Assembly (NCBI RefSeq): GCF_030053895.1
Contig: NZ_CP125781.1
Span: forward strand, 372,001-436,000
Length of the DNA stretch: 64,000 nucleotides
Origin: Trabulsiella odontotermitis
Lineage (GTDB): Bacteria; Pseudomonadota; Gammaproteobacteria; Enterobacterales; Enterobacteriaceae
Direction of reading: 5' to 3'
Part shown: positions 1-13,182 of the stretch, piece after piece
Layout: the number at the start of each line of letters is the position of its first letter
Position numbering within the stretch: the first letter of the stretch is position 1
Program-made: the position numbers and the translations under genes
The notes under the pieces: generated by a model
Told to the model about the DNA's origin: nothing
Databases searched by the model: none
The model's input: the letters and a program-made list of their open reading frames with translations, nothing else

Positions 1-78
1 TGGATCGCAGCTGTACCCGGCGGCTATGTCCGTTTAAGGAGGGCATGCCATGTTCGACGTACTAATGTATTTGTTTGA
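1..78 (+). CDS. dprA: DprA/Smf DNA-processing protein, C-terminal end only
   Basis: Reading frame 1 is open from the window edge and ends with TGA at 76-78. The 25 visible residues, from WIAAVPGGYV to RRTNVFV, match my memory of the enterobacterial DprA/Smf C-terminus. DprA loads RecA on incoming single-stranded DNA in transformable bacteria; its role in enterics is minor. The gene overlaps the start of smg by 29 bases, which suggests translational coupling. The rest of the gene lies outside the window. Confidence 0.8.
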   Translation, partial: WIAAVPGGYVRLRRACHVRRTNVFV

Positions 79-523
79 GACTTACATCCATAACGAAGCT
101 GAAATGCGCGTGGATCAGGACAAACTGACGCGGGATCTTACCGACGCCGGTTTTGATCGTGAGGATATTTATAACGCGCTGTTGTGGCTTGAAAAGCTCG
201 CTGACTATCAGGAAGGCCTCGCCGAACCGATGCAGCTCGCTTCTGACCCACTCTCCGTCCGTATCTATACGGAAGAAGAGTGCCAACGGCTGGATGCCAG
301 TTGCCGGGGATTCTTGTTATTCCTGGAGCAGATTCAGGTGCTAAACCTCGAAACGCGTGAAATGGTGATCGAACGAGTCATGGCGCTGGATGCCGCAGAA
401 TTCGATCTGGAAGACCTGAAGTGGGTCATTCTGATGGTGCTGTTTAATATCCCGGGCTGTGAAAACGCGTACCAACAAATGGAAGAATTACTCTTCGAAG
501 TGAATGAAGGTATGCTGCATTAA
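50..523 (+). CDS. smg: Smg family protein (DUF494)
   Basis: A 157-residue acidic protein, the usual length for Smg. It starts at the ATG at 50 behind the purine-rich AAGGAGGG, while still inside the dprA reading frame. It contains no signal peptide or membrane segment and should be cytoplasmic and mostly helical. Its molecular function is not established in any species I know. The dprA-smg-yrdD-tsaC-aroE order is conserved in enterics, so identification rests on sequence recognition plus context. Confidence 0.92.
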   Translation: MFDVLMYLFETYIHNEAEMRVDQDKLTRDLTDAGFDREDIYNALLWLEKLADYQEGLAEPMQLASDPLSVRIYTEEECQRLDASCRGFLLFLEQIQVLNLETREMVIERVMALDAAEFDLEDLKWVILMVLFNIPGCENAYQQMEELLFEVNEGMLH

Positions 524-549
524 TCATTTGTGCGGCATTAAGAGTTGTT

Positions 550-1104
550 ATGGCCAAATCAGCACTGTTTACGGTGCGTAAAAACGAGCCCTGCCCTCAA
601 TGCGGGGCCGAACTGGTTATCCGATCCGGGAAGCACGGTCCGTTTCTCGGTTGCTCTCATCATCCGGAATGCGATTATGTCCGTCCCCTGAAAAGTCAGG
701 CGGACGGGCACATCGTTAAAGTTCTGGAGGGACAGTTGTGTCCTGCCTGTGGCGCAGAGCTGGTATTGCGCCAGGGGCGTTTTGGTATGTTCATTGGGTG
801 CAGTCAATACCCTGAATGTGAGCACACCGAAGTTATCGACAAGCCTGATGAAACGGCGATGAGTTGCCCACAATGCCATCACGGCCACCTCGTCCAGCGC
901 CGTTCGCGCTACGGTAAAACCTTTCATTCCTGCGATCGCTATCCGGAATGTCAGTTCGTTATCAATTTCAAACCTGTGGCGGGTGAATGTCCTGAATGCC
1001 ATTACCCGCTGCTTATCGAAAAGAAAACCGCACTGGGCGTGAAGCGTTTCTGTGCCAGTAAACAATGTGGAAAGCCGGTAACGGCGGAACAAATCAGTGA
1101 ATAA
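550..1104 (+). CDS. yrdD: YrdD, topoisomerase I-type zinc-ribbon protein
   Basis: A 184-residue protein made almost entirely of repeated four-cysteine zinc ribbons of the type found at the C-terminus of DNA topoisomerase I. The first ribbon has Cys15, Cys18, Cys35 and Cys41; further CPxC pairs follow near residues 64, 106 and 143. No topoisomerase catalytic domain is present, so this is a stand-alone nucleic-acid-binding module of unproven role. It lies 26 bases after smg, and its last 8 bases overlap the tsaC start. Confidence 0.92.
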   Translation: MAKSALFTVRKNEPCPQCGAELVIRSGKHGPFLGCSHHPECDYVRPLKSQADGHIVKVLEGQLCPACGAELVLRQGRFGMFIGCSQYPECEHTEVIDKPDETAMSCPQCHHGHLVQRRSRYGKTFHSCDRYPECQFVINFKPVAGECPECHYPLLIEKKTALGVKRFCASKQCGKPVTAEQISE

Positions 1105-1669
1105 TTACCTGCCATCTGACACCGTAACGCATGCTGTTGCGGTGTTAAATAATGAAAATGTCATCGCCTATCCCACAGAAGCTGTTTTTGGTGTCGGTTG
1201 CGACCCGGACAGCGAAACTGCAGTGATGAAACTGCTGGATCTCAAACAACGGCCGGTTGAAAAAGGCCTGATTCTGATTGCTGCCGATTATGAACAGCTC
1301 AAACCCTATATCGACGATTCCCGGCTGACAGACGAACAGCGCGCCGCCGTGTTTTCCTGCTGGCCGGGGCCAGTCACTTTCGTTTTCCCGGCGCGGGCCA
1401 CGACGCCACGCTGGCTGACAGGGCGTTTCGACTCGCTGGCGGTACGCGTCACGGATCATCCGCTGGTAATCGAACTCTGCCGTGCTTACGGCAAACCGAT
1501 TGTTTCCACCAGTGCGAATCTGACCGGCTTGCCGCCGTGTCGCACCACAGAAGACGTTCACGCACAGTTTGGTGATGATTTTCCGGTTGTGAATGGCCTC
1601 ACCGGCGGGCGCCTGAATCCTTCGGAGATTCGGGATGCGCTGACGGGTGAACGCTTTCGCCAGGGGTAA
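1097..1669 (+). CDS. tsaC: Threonylcarbamoyl-AMP synthase TsaC
   Basis: A 190-residue single-domain Sua5/YciO/YrdC protein. It makes threonylcarbamoyl-AMP from threonine, bicarbonate and ATP, the first step of the t6A modification at position 37 of ANN-decoding tRNAs; TsaB, TsaD and TsaE complete the transfer. The LKQRPVEKGL segment and the STSAN motif belong to the nucleotide and bicarbonate site. The start is GTG at 1097, overlapping the yrdD stop; it gives MNNYLPS, which aligns with the E. coli N-terminus and length. The short form without the extra Sua5 domain is normal for enterics. Confidence 0.95.
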   Translation: MNNYLPSDTVTHAVAVLNNENVIAYPTEAVFGVGCDPDSETAVMKLLDLKQRPVEKGLILIAADYEQLKPYIDDSRLTDEQRAAVFSCWPGPVTFVFPARATTPRWLTGRFDSLAVRVTDHPLVIELCRAYGKPIVSTSANLTGLPPCRTTEDVHAQFGDDFPVVNGLTGGRLNPSEIRDALTGERFRQG

Positions 1670-1685
1670 TATCCGGGGGTAATAT

Positions 1686-2504
1686 ATGGAAACTTACGCT
1701 GTCTTCGGTAATCCGATCGCCCACAGCAAATCGCCGTTTATTCATCAGCAGTTTGCGAAACAGCTCCATATTGAACATCCGTATGGGCGAGTGCTGGCGC
1801 CGGTCGATGATTTCATCAACACCCTGAATGCCTTTTTCTCCGCGGGCGGTAAGGGGGCGAACGTGACCGTTCCTTTTAAAGAAGAGGCATTCGCCAGAGC
1901 GGATGAACTCACGGAGCGCGCGGCGCTGGCAGGTGCGGTCAATACGTTTAAGCGTCTGGAAGACGGGCGTTTACTGGGCGACAACACTGACGGAATTGGC
2001 TTATTGAGTGATCTGGAGCGCCTTGGCCTTATCAAGCCGGGATTTCGTATTTTGCTGGTGGGGGCTGGCGGTGCAGCGCGAGGCGTATTACTGCCATTGC
2101 TGTCATTGAACTGTGCGGTCACGATTACGAACCGGACGTTTTCCCGCGCACAGGAACTGGTGCAGCTTTTTGCCCATACCGGTAGTGTCGACGCGGTCGA
2201 AATTGCGAAACTCGATGGGCTGGAGTTTGATCTCATTATTAATGCCACCTCGAGCGGTATTGCTGGTGAGGTACCGGCGATTCCCTCCTCTCTCATTAAT
2301 GCGCATGTTCGCTGCTATGACATGTTTTATCAGAAAGACACCACGCCCTTTCTGCGCTGGTGCGAGCAGCATGGCGCGAAGATGTGTGCCGATGGGTTAG
2401 GGATGCTGGTGGCTCAGGCGGCGCATGCGGTATTGCTCTGGCACGGTGTATTACCGGAAATCACGCCGGTGATCGCGGCGCTTTCCCGGGAACTGCAGGC
2501 GTGA
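1686..2504 (+). CDS. aroE: Shikimate dehydrogenase (NADP+)
   Basis: A 272-residue enzyme of the shikimate pathway that reduces 3-dehydroshikimate to shikimate with NADPH. The shikimate pocket is visible as HSKSP near residue 13, the catalytic Lys65 in NVTVPFK and Asp102 in DNTDG. The NADP-binding glycine loop GAGGAARG lies near residue 128 and the NRT phosphate clamp near 149. The gene lies 16 bases after tsaC and shares four bases with the GTG of yrdB. Length equals E. coli AroE. Confidence 0.97.
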   Translation: METYAVFGNPIAHSKSPFIHQQFAKQLHIEHPYGRVLAPVDDFINTLNAFFSAGGKGANVTVPFKEEAFARADELTERAALAGAVNTFKRLEDGRLLGDNTDGIGLLSDLERLGLIKPGFRILLVGAGGAARGVLLPLLSLNCAVTITNRTFSRAQELVQLFAHTGSVDAVEIAKLDGLEFDLIINATSSGIAGEVPAIPSSLINAHVRCYDMFYQKDTTPFLRWCEQHGAKMCADGLGMLVAQAAHAVLLWHGVLPEITPVIAALSRELQA

Positions 2505-2758
2505 ATCAGGCGATTCAGTTCCCTGACAGAGAAATCTGGGACGACGAACGACGCGCGGTGGTTTTCCCTGCGCTGGTGAATGGCATGCAACTCACCTGCG
2601 CCATTAAAGGGGAAGTGCTGGCGCGTCACTTTGGCGGCGATACACCAGAAACGTGGCTGGCTGTTTTTCGCGAACACCGTTGGGATCTGGAAGAAGAGGC
2701 CGAACAGGTGATTCGCGAAGAACAGGAAGACGATCAGGGCTGGTTCTGGCTCTCCTGA
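2501..2758 (+). CDS. yrdB: YrdB, DUF1488 family protein
   Basis: An 85-residue acidic protein starting at the GTG at 2501, which overlaps the aroE stop (GTGA). The N-terminus MNQAIQFPDRE and the tail EDDQGWFWL match E. coli YrdB in sequence and length. Function is unknown. Its 3' end overlaps that of the convergent yrdA by 25 bases, so the two mRNAs would be complementary at their ends. Confidence 0.88.
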   Translation: MNQAIQFPDREIWDDERRAVVFPALVNGMQLTCAIKGEVLARHFGGDTPETWLAVFREHRWDLEEEAEQVIREEQEDDQGWFWLS

Positions 2759-3288
2759 TGCAGATAGTCATCCTTCCATTTCACGTAGTTGTCCGCAGAA
2801 TAGCGTAACCCCGCAATTTCCGCTTCCGTCAGGGGGCGGATCTGTTTTACCGGGCTGCCTAAATAGAGATAACCGCTTTCCAGTCGTTTGTTCTGCAGTA
2901 CAAGGCTCCCGGCACCAATCATTACATCATCCTCAACAATCACGCCGTCGAGCAGAATGGATCCCATTCCTACCAGTACGCGATTGCCAATCGTGCAGCC
3001 ATGCAGCATCACTTTATGTCCCACGGTGACCTCTTCTCCCACAATCAGGGGATTGCCTGCCGGGTTATAGGAAGATTTATGGGTAACATGGAGCACGCAC
3101 CCGTCCTGAATATTACTGCGGGATCCGACAGAAACGTAATTGACGTCGCCGCGAATAGCAACCAGTGGCCAGATGCTGACGTCATCGGCCAAACGCACAT
3201 CACCAATCACCACGCTGGTGGGATCAATCATCACGTTTTGACCGAGTTTGGGAAAAGTATCCTTATAAGGACGAAGCTTTGCAGACAT
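2734..3288 (-). CDS. yrdA: YrdA, gamma-class carbonic anhydrase-like hexapeptide protein
   Basis: A 184-residue left-handed beta-helix protein with repeated hexapeptide motifs. Candidate zinc-ligand histidines sit in HVTHKS and TVGHKVMLHG. The family resembles gamma carbonic anhydrase, but YrdA activity is weak or unproven. The frame stays open upstream to 3345; I chose the ATG at 3288 (MSAKLRPY) because it gives the conserved family length. The gene is transcribed away from the rRNA promoter region. Confidence 0.92.
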   Translation of the reverse strand: MSAKLRPYKDTFPKLGQNVMIDPTSVVIGDVRLADDVSIWPLVAIRGDVNYVSVGSRSNIQDGCVLHVTHKSSYNPAGNPLIVGEEVTVGHKVMLHGCTIGNRVLVGMGSILLDGVIVEDDVMIGAGSLVLQNKRLESGYLYLGSPVKQIRPLTEAEIAGLRYSADNYVKWKDDYLHQESQNQP

Positions 3289-3349
3289 GATTACCTCTGT
3301 TTGATCACGTATCGCTGCATTATCGACCATCAGCGGGGCTTTCACACCT

Positions 3350-3456
3350 CAAAAAAGCAGCAGATCGTACAGGATCGCCGCGAAAAGCCTGAAAAATCAG
3401 CAGTCAGAAAAAAAGATCCAAAAAACGCTTGTGCAAAAAAATGGGATCCCTATAAT
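3350..3456 (+). promoter_or_regulatory. rrn P1 promoter with upstream AT-rich region
   Basis: The -35 TTGTGC (3429-3434) and -10 TATAAT (3451-3456) are separated by 16 bases and followed by the GC-rich discriminator GCGCC, as in E. coli rrn P1 promoters. The preceding 80 bases are A-rich, consistent with an UP element, and probably hold Fis sites, which I cannot place exactly. P1 promoters are controlled by ppGpp/DksA and Fis. Confidence 0.9.
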
Positions 3457-3538
3457 GCGCCTCCGTTGAGACGACAACGTGAATCACTTCACCAGATAGT
3501 CGTAACGGCTGAAGAGAAAAAATCCTGAGAAATTAGGG

Positions 3539-3566
3539 TTGACTCTGAAAGAGGAAAGCGTAATAT
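3539..3566 (+). promoter_or_regulatory. rrn P2 promoter
   Basis: TTGACT (3539-3544) and TAATAT (3561-3566) with 16-base spacing lie about 110 bases after P1, the classical tandem rrn arrangement. P2 usually supplies basal rRNA transcription. Confidence 0.88.
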
Positions 3567-3606
3567 ACGCCACCTCGCGACAGCGCGCTGTAAGCCGCGT
3601 CGCAAC

Positions 3607-3618
3607 TGCTCTTTAACA
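3607..3618 (+). promoter_or_regulatory. rrn leader boxA antitermination site
   Basis: TGCTCTTTAACA matches the rRNA boxA, where NusB/NusE load the antitermination complex. A second copy, TGCTCTTTAAAA, lies in the 16S-23S spacer near 5529. Confidence 0.85.
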
Positions 3619-3751
3619 ATTTATCAGACAATCTGTGTGGGCACTCGGAGTGACATGGATTCTTGACGTCCTCGGACGAAAAATGAATACCAAGTCTCAA
3701 AGAGTGAACACGTAATTCATTACGAAGTTTAATTCTTAGAGCATCAAACTT

Positions 3752-5293
<1,542 letters not shown>

Positions 5294-5377
5294 CCTGAAA
5301 GAACCTGCCTCTGAAGTGCTCACACAGATTGTCTGATGAAAAGTGAATAGCAAGGCGTCTTGCGAAGCAGACTTTGT

Positions 5378-5453
5378 GTCCCCTTCGTCTAGAGGCCCAG
5401 GACACCGCCCTTTCACGGCGGTAACAGGGGTTCGAATCCCCTAGGGGACGCCA
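5378..5453 (+). tRNA. gltT: tRNA-Glu (TTC)
   Basis: A 76-nt cloverleaf in the 16S-23S spacer with encoded CCA end. The anticodon TTC is at 5412-5414 between CCGCC and GGCGG, and the T-arm GGTTCGAATCC is intact. It is the only tRNA in this spacer. The gene symbol is a family name; which rrn copy it corresponds to is uncertain. Confidence 0.97.
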
Positions 5454-5646
5454 CTTGCGCGGTAATGTGTGAAAGGCGTTGCCCACTGATATCTCAAAAC
5501 TGACTCAGTGAGTCACGTTTGAGATATTTGCTCTTTAAAAATCTGGATCAAGCTGAAAATTGAAACGACACACAGTTTATGTGTGTTCGAGTCTCTCAAA
5601 TTTTCACGACACGTGAGGTGTTTTACGAAACATCTTCGGGTTGTGA

Positions 5647-8553
<2,907 letters not shown>

Positions 8554-8616
8554 ACAACGCCGAAGCTGTTTTGGCGATGAGAGACAGAATTTCAGCCTGA
8601 TACAGATAACAGAATT

Positions 8617-8736
8617 TGCCTGGCGGCTTTAGCGCGGTGGTCCCACCTGACCCCATGCCGAACTCAGAAGTGAAACGCCGTAGCGCCGATGGTAGTGTGG
8701 GGCTTCCCCATGTGAGAGTAGGACACTGCCAGGCAT
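8617..8736 (+). rRNA. rrf: 5S ribosomal RNA, first copy
   Basis: 120 nt, starting TGCCTGGCGG and ending CTGCCAGGCAT. The terminal stem pairs TGCCTGGC with GCCAGGCA. It lies 63 bases after the 23S gene. Confidence 0.97.
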
Positions 8737-8748
8737 CCATTTAAGTGT

Positions 8749-8824
8749 GCTGATATGGCTCAGTTGGTAGAGCGCACCCTTGGTAAGGGTGAGGTCCCCA
8801 GTTCGACTCTGGGTATCAGCACCA
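8749..8824 (+). tRNA. thrV: tRNA-Thr (GGT)
   Basis: A 76-nt tRNA with encoded CCA; anticodon GGT at 8782-8784 in the loop TTGGTAA, with intact D-arm and T-arm (CAGTTCGACTCTG). It lies between two 5S genes, the 5S-thrV-5S distal arrangement known from E. coli rrnD at the same chromosomal position. Confidence 0.97.
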
Positions 8825-8861
8825 GTTTTAAAGGTTAAAGTTCGGCAAGTAAAAAAGAATT

Positions 8862-8981
8862 TGTCTGGCGGCTTTAGCGCGGTGGTCCCACCTGACCCCA
8901 TGCCGAACTCAGAAGTGAAACGCCGTAGCGCCGATGGTAGTGTGGGGCTTCCCCATGTGAGAGTAGGACACTGCCAGACAC
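8862..8981 (+). rRNA. rrfF: 5S ribosomal RNA, second copy
   Basis: A second 120-nt 5S gene whose core appears identical to the first. The terminal helix differs by a compensated pair: TGTCTGGC at the 5' end with GCCAGACA at the 3' end, against TGCCTGGC and GCCAGGCA. Base pairing is kept, so the copy is probably functional. Confidence 0.95.
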
Positions 8982-8991
8982 CAATAAGAAG

Positions 8992-9019
8992 AACCCCGAT
9001 CGAAAGATCGGGGTTTTTT
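8992..9019 (+). terminator. Rho-independent terminator of the rRNA operon
   Basis: The stem ACCCCGATC / GATCGGGGT closes a GAAA tetraloop and is followed by six T. It lies 10 bases after the last 5S. The convergent yhdZ stop is only 5 bases beyond the T-tract. Confidence 0.93.
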
Positions 9020-9023
9020 GCTT

Positions 9024-9782
9024 TTAGTGGATCACCTGCGACAAAAACGCGCGCGTACGTTCCGATTTCGGATGGGCGAAAAATTCCGCTGGCGGCGCCT
9101 GCTCCACAATCTCTCCGCGATCCATAAAGATGACCCTGTCCGCCACCGTCCGAGCAAACCCCATCTCATGCGTTACGCACAGCATCGTCATGCCTGACTG
9201 GGCAAGCGCAATCATGGTATCCAGCACCTCTTTCACCATTTCGGGATCGAGAGCGGAAGTCGGCTCGTCGAACAGCATAATTTTCGGCTTCATGCACAGC
9301 GAGCGCGCAATGGCTACACGCTGCTGTTGGCCGCCGGAAATCTGACCGGGAAACTTATGCGCGTGCTCGACAATACGCACACGCTCGAGGTAATGCATCG
9401 CCAGCGCTTCAGCCTCTTTTTTCGGCATCTTGCGCACCCATACTGGCGCAAGGGTGCAGTTCTGTAACACGGTTAAATGCGGGAAAAGGTTAAAGTGCTG
9501 AAACACCATTCCCACTTCCTGGCGGACTTTCTCGATATTCCGGACATCTTCATTAAGCTCGATGCCATCTACCACAATTCGCCCCTGCTGATGTTCTTCG
9601 AGGTGATTAATACAGCGGATGGTCGTTGATTTCCCCGAGCCGGAAGGGCCGCATAAAACGATACGCTCCCCCTGCTGTACATTCAGATCGATATCCTTCA
9701 GAACATGAAATTGCCCGAACCATTTATTCACTTTTTCAAGGGTGATCATTGCGTCAGCCGGTTGCATTGTAATTTGACCCAT
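9024..9782 (-). CDS. yhdZ: Amino-acid ABC transporter ATPase YhdZ
   Basis: A 252-residue ABC ATPase of the polar amino-acid importer family (AapP/GlnQ type). Walker A GPSGSGKST lies near residue 45, the signature SGGQQQRV near 148, and Walker B IMLFDEP near 170 with the switch histidine in CVTHE. It would energise the YhdX/YhdY permease pair fed by YhdW. It is the last gene of yhdWXYZ, starting 7 bases after yhdY. Substrate is not established; relatives in rhizobia carry general L-amino acids. Confidence 0.95.
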   Translation of the reverse strand: MGQITMQPADAMITLEKVNKWFGQFHVLKDIDLNVQQGERIVLCGPSGSGKSTTIRCINHLEEHQQGRIVVDGIELNEDVRNIEKVRQEVGMVFQHFNLFPHLTVLQNCTLAPVWVRKMPKKEAEALAMHYLERVRIVEHAHKFPGQISGGQQQRVAIARSLCMKPKIMLFDEPTSALDPEMVKEVLDTMIALAQSGMTMLCVTHEMGFARTVADRVIFMDRGEIVEQAPPAEFFAHPKSERTRAFLSQVIH

Positions 9783-9789
9783 AATTTCC

Positions 9790-10893
9790 TCAGTGCCGGG
9801 AATGCCCGGTGTTAAAACGCTTTTCCAGATGCTGGCTGTAGCGCGACATGCTGAAACAAAAGATCCAGTAGATCAGTGCGGCAAAAACGTAGCCTTCCGT
9901 CGACATCCCAAGCCAGGCAGGATCGACAGTCGCCTGTTGCACGCTGCTGAACAGATCGAACAGACCAATAATGATCACCAGACTGGTGTCCTTAAACAGG
10001 GCGATAATGGTATTCACCAGCCCCGGGATCACCAGCTTTAGCGCCTGAGGCAAAATGACCAGCGCCTGGGTTTTCCAGTATCCCAGCGCCAGCGATTCCG
10101 CCGCTTCATACTGCCCTTTCGGCAACGCCTGTAAGCCGCCGCGCACCACTTCCGCCACATAGGCAGACTGGAACAGAATGACCCCCACCAGCGCGCGGAT
10201 GAGCTTATCGATGCTCATCCCTTCCGACAGGAACAGTGGCAACATTACTGACGACATAAACAACACGGTAATCAGCGGAACGCCGCGCCAGAACTCAATA
10301 AAAATGACGGACAGCATACGTACAACAGGCATGGTTGAACGCCGTCCGAGCGCCAGCAAAATGCCTAGCGGCAGAGCCCCGGCAATACCTACCGCAGCGA
10401 TGATAAGCGTCAGCGTCAGCCCGCCCCATAATCGGGTTTCCACCCGCTCAAGCCCCAGAAAACCGCCGAACAGTAACCACCAGACCAGCAGCGGATAAAG
10501 CACTACCCAGCAGGCAAGATACCGACCACGATACGGCAATTTTTTCAGGAACAGCGGGATGATAGTTATCAGCCCGGTTATCAAGGCAAGATTGATACGC
10601 CAGCGCTGATCGTGCGGATAGAGCCCATACATGAACTGGCCGAAACGCTCATGGATAAACACCCAGCAGGCGCCCGCTTTGGTACAGTCCGCCCGCGTCG
10701 AGCCCAACCAGTTGGCCTGCAAAAAAGCCCAGTTCAGTAAGGGCGGAATAATTTCCCACAGCAGCCACAGGCAAAGAATCGTCAGCAGCGAGTTAACCCA
10801 GCCAGTGAAAAGATTTTTGCGTATCCAGCCCAACAGCGTACCGGAACGCATTTTGCCGTGTGGCACAGGGTGCGACAGTAGTGCTTTTGTCAT
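9790..10893 (-). CDS. yhdY: Amino-acid ABC transporter permease YhdY
   Basis: A 367-residue inner-membrane permease (AapM type) with an extended N-terminal hydrophobic region and a C-terminal permease domain. The EAA-like loop is visible as YEAAESLALGYWKTQ, followed by LPQALKLVIPGL. It pairs with YhdX, 9 bases upstream in the operon, and with YhdZ downstream. The length agrees with the E. coli protein. Confidence 0.94.
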   Translation of the reverse strand: MTKALLSHPVPHGKMRSGTLLGWIRKNLFTGWVNSLLTILCLWLLWEIIPPLLNWAFLQANWLGSTRADCTKAGACWVFIHERFGQFMYGLYPHDQRWRINLALITGLITIIPLFLKKLPYRGRYLACWVVLYPLLVWWLLFGGFLGLERVETRLWGGLTLTLIIAAVGIAGALPLGILLALGRRSTMPVVRMLSVIFIEFWRGVPLITVLFMSSVMLPLFLSEGMSIDKLIRALVGVILFQSAYVAEVVRGGLQALPKGQYEAAESLALGYWKTQALVILPQALKLVIPGLVNTIIALFKDTSLVIIIGLFDLFSSVQQATVDPAWLGMSTEGYVFAALIYWIFCFSMSRYSQHLEKRFNTGHSRH

Positions 10894-10902
10894 CAGAGCC
10901 CC

Positions 10903-12084
10903 CTAGCGCTCGATCAGGGCGATACGCCGGTTGTAGATATTCATCAGCAGCGAAATCGTCAGGCTGATAAGCAGATAAACCGACATCGTGATAGCGATCG
11001 TTTCAATCGCCTGACCGGTTTGATTCAGGACCGTACCGGCGAACAGCGACACCATATCCGGATAGCCAATCGCTGCGGCAAGCGAGGAGTTTTTAACGAT
11101 ATTCAGATACTGACTGGTGAGCGGCGGAATGATCACCCGCATTGCCTGAGGAATAATGACCTGACGCAGCGTTACGGGATTCGGCAACCCCAGAGAGCGC
11201 GCGGCTTCATGTTGCCCGTAGGGCACCGCCTGAATACCTGCGCGAATGATCTCGGCAATAAAGGCGGAGGTGTAAACCGAAAGGGCGAGTGTTAGCGCCG
11301 CCAGTTCAGGAATCAGCACCAGACCGCCGCGAAAGTTAAACCCGCGCAGCTCCGGGAGTTCCCAGTGGATTGCGGCGCCAAAGACCGCATGTGTCAGCAG
11401 AGGAAGCCCGACGAGAAGCGCAATCGCGATGGGCCAGGTGCGGCGTAACTGCCCGGTCGCCATCTGGTGTGCTTTATGACGGCGCCAGAGCCACCAGGTG
11501 ATGGCAATGGCTAAAACGACAGCGCCAACAAACGCCAGCAGCCCTTCACCAAACTGTGGCGAGGGAATATACAATCCGCGGTTGCTGAGAAAGATCAGAT
11601 CGAATGCGCTGACCGCCTGGCGAGGGCCGGGCAAATTGCGCAGCACGGCAAAATACCAGAAGAAGATCTGCAGCAGCGGTGGAATGTTACGGAAAATTTC
11701 GATGTAAATCGTCGAAAGCTTGCGCAGCAGCCAGTTTTCGGAAAGACGGGCCAGCCCCAGAAAGAAACCGATGAACGACGCAAACACAATACATAACGCG
11801 GACACTAACAGCGTATTCAACAGCCCGACGATAAAGACCAGACCATAAGTATCGCCCTGCTCATAATCAATCAGATGCTGCACAATACCAAACCCGGCGC
11901 TGCGATCGAGAAACGCAAAGCCAGAGGTGATGCCACGATGATTCAGGTTGGTGATGGTGTTGTGAATTAACCAGACAGCAATAGCGACAATCGTCGCCAC
12001 CGCGATGATTTGAAAAAGCCAGGCGCGAACTGTGGGATTAGAAAACGACAGCGCGCCTTTTACGGTTGGGCGGCGATGGAACAT
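10903..12084 (-). CDS. yhdX: Amino-acid ABC transporter permease YhdX
   Basis: A 393-residue permease of the AapQ type with several membrane segments. Its EAA loop HEAARSLGLPNPVTLRQVIIPQA contacts the ATPase. It forms the membrane channel with YhdY. The start at 12084 gives MFHRRPTVKGALSF. It lies 69 bases after yhdW, a gap that contains a possible hairpin (GGGCA with TGCCC around 12117-12138) that could lower expression relative to the binding protein. Confidence 0.94.
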   Translation of the reverse strand: MFHRRPTVKGALSFSNPTVRAWLFQIIAVATIVAIAVWLIHNTITNLNHRGITSGFAFLDRSAGFGIVQHLIDYEQGDTYGLVFIVGLLNTLLVSALCIVFASFIGFFLGLARLSENWLLRKLSTIYIEIFRNIPPLLQIFFWYFAVLRNLPGPRQAVSAFDLIFLSNRGLYIPSPQFGEGLLAFVGAVVLAIAITWWLWRRHKAHQMATGQLRRTWPIAIALLVGLPLLTHAVFGAAIHWELPELRGFNFRGGLVLIPELAALTLALSVYTSAFIAEIIRAGIQAVPYGQHEAARSLGLPNPVTLRQVIIPQAMRVIIPPLTSQYLNIVKNSSLAAAIGYPDMVSLFAGTVLNQTGQAIETIAITMSVYLLISLTISLLMNIYNRRIALIER

Positions 12085-12153
12085 AACAAAACCTCTGCGG
12101 CCGAAACTCCAGAAAAGGGCACCGCTAACGCGATGCCCATTACAGCGTAAGAT

Positions 12154-13182
12154 TTACCGTACCGGTGGTGCGTACTGGATACCGCCGTTATTCCAGAGAT
12201 TGTTCTGGCCGCGTTTGATTTTCAGCGGGCTGTTCAGGCCCACGTTACGTTCGAAAACCTCACTGTAATTGCCGACCTGTTTGACGATGTTGTAAGCCCA
12301 TTTATTATCCAGCTTGAGATCCTTGCCGTAGTCGCCTTCTTTACCCAGGAAATGGGCCATGTCCGGCGTCGCAGGATTCGCGGCTTTTTCATCGACGTTT
12401 TTCGAGGTAATACCCATTTCTTCCGCATTGAGCATGGCAAACAGCGTCCAGCGGGCAATAGCGAACCACTCGTCATCCCCACGACGAACCACCGGTCCCA
12501 GCGGCTCTTTCGAAATGACTTCAGGCAACACAATCCATTCAGCAGGATTGCTCAGCTTGATGCGCAGTGCATACAGCTGAGACTGATCCGAGGCGAGCGT
12601 ATCGCAACGGCCAGACTCCAGCGCTTTCGCAGACTCGTCTGAGCGGTCAAATGTTACCGGCGTATACTTCATATTGTTAGCTTTGAAATAGTCCGCCACG
12701 TTAAGCTCGGTGTCGGTGCCAGCCTGAATACAAACTGTTGCTCCATCCAGTTCTTTCGCACTTTTGAGTCCGGCTTTGTTGTGCGTCAGGAAGCCGATAC
12801 CGTCGTAATAGGTCACGCCGGTAAATGACATCCCCATTCCCGCATCGCGGGAGGAGGTCCAGGTGGTATTACGTGAAAGCAGATCGACTTCACCCGATTG
12901 CAGCGCTGTAAAACGCTCTTTCGCTGTCAGCGGGGTATATTTCACTTTGCTGTCATCGCCAAACACGGCGGCGGCGATCCCACGGCAAACATCCACATCA
13001 ATACCTGTGAATTTCCCATTCGCATCGGCATAGGAGAAGCCCGGTAATCCGTCGCTAATACCGCATTGTACGAATCCTTTCTTTTTAACCGCATCCAGAG
13101 TTGCACCAGCATGGGCCTGACTGGCAATAGCAAGCAGCGTGGTACCTGCGATCGCCAGGCTGGCAATCATCATCTTTTTCAT
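12154..13182 (-). CDS. yhdW: Periplasmic amino-acid-binding protein YhdW
   Basis: A 342-residue solute-binding protein (AapJ type). The frame is open to 13395, but the ATG at 13182 gives MKKMMIASLAIAGTTLLAIA, a clear signal peptide ending QAHAG, with cleavage expected after residue 24 or so. The ligand-binding fold is apparent from GFVQCGISDGLPGFS and the LLSRNTTWT region. First gene of yhdWXYZ. It looks intact here, with no frameshift. Confidence 0.93.
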   Translation of the reverse strand: MKKMMIASLAIAGTTLLAIASQAHAGATLDAVKKKGFVQCGISDGLPGFSYADANGKFTGIDVDVCRGIAAAVFGDDSKVKYTPLTAKERFTALQSGEVDLLSRNTTWTSSRDAGMGMSFTGVTYYDGIGFLTHNKAGLKSAKELDGATVCIQAGTDTELNVADYFKANNMKYTPVTFDRSDESAKALESGRCDTLASDQSQLYALRIKLSNPAEWIVLPEVISKEPLGPVVRRGDDEWFAIARWTLFAMLNAEEMGITSKNVDEKAANPATPDMAHFLGKEGDYGKDLKLDNKWAYNIVKQVGNYSEVFERNVGLNSPLKIKRGQNNLWNNGGIQYAPPVR

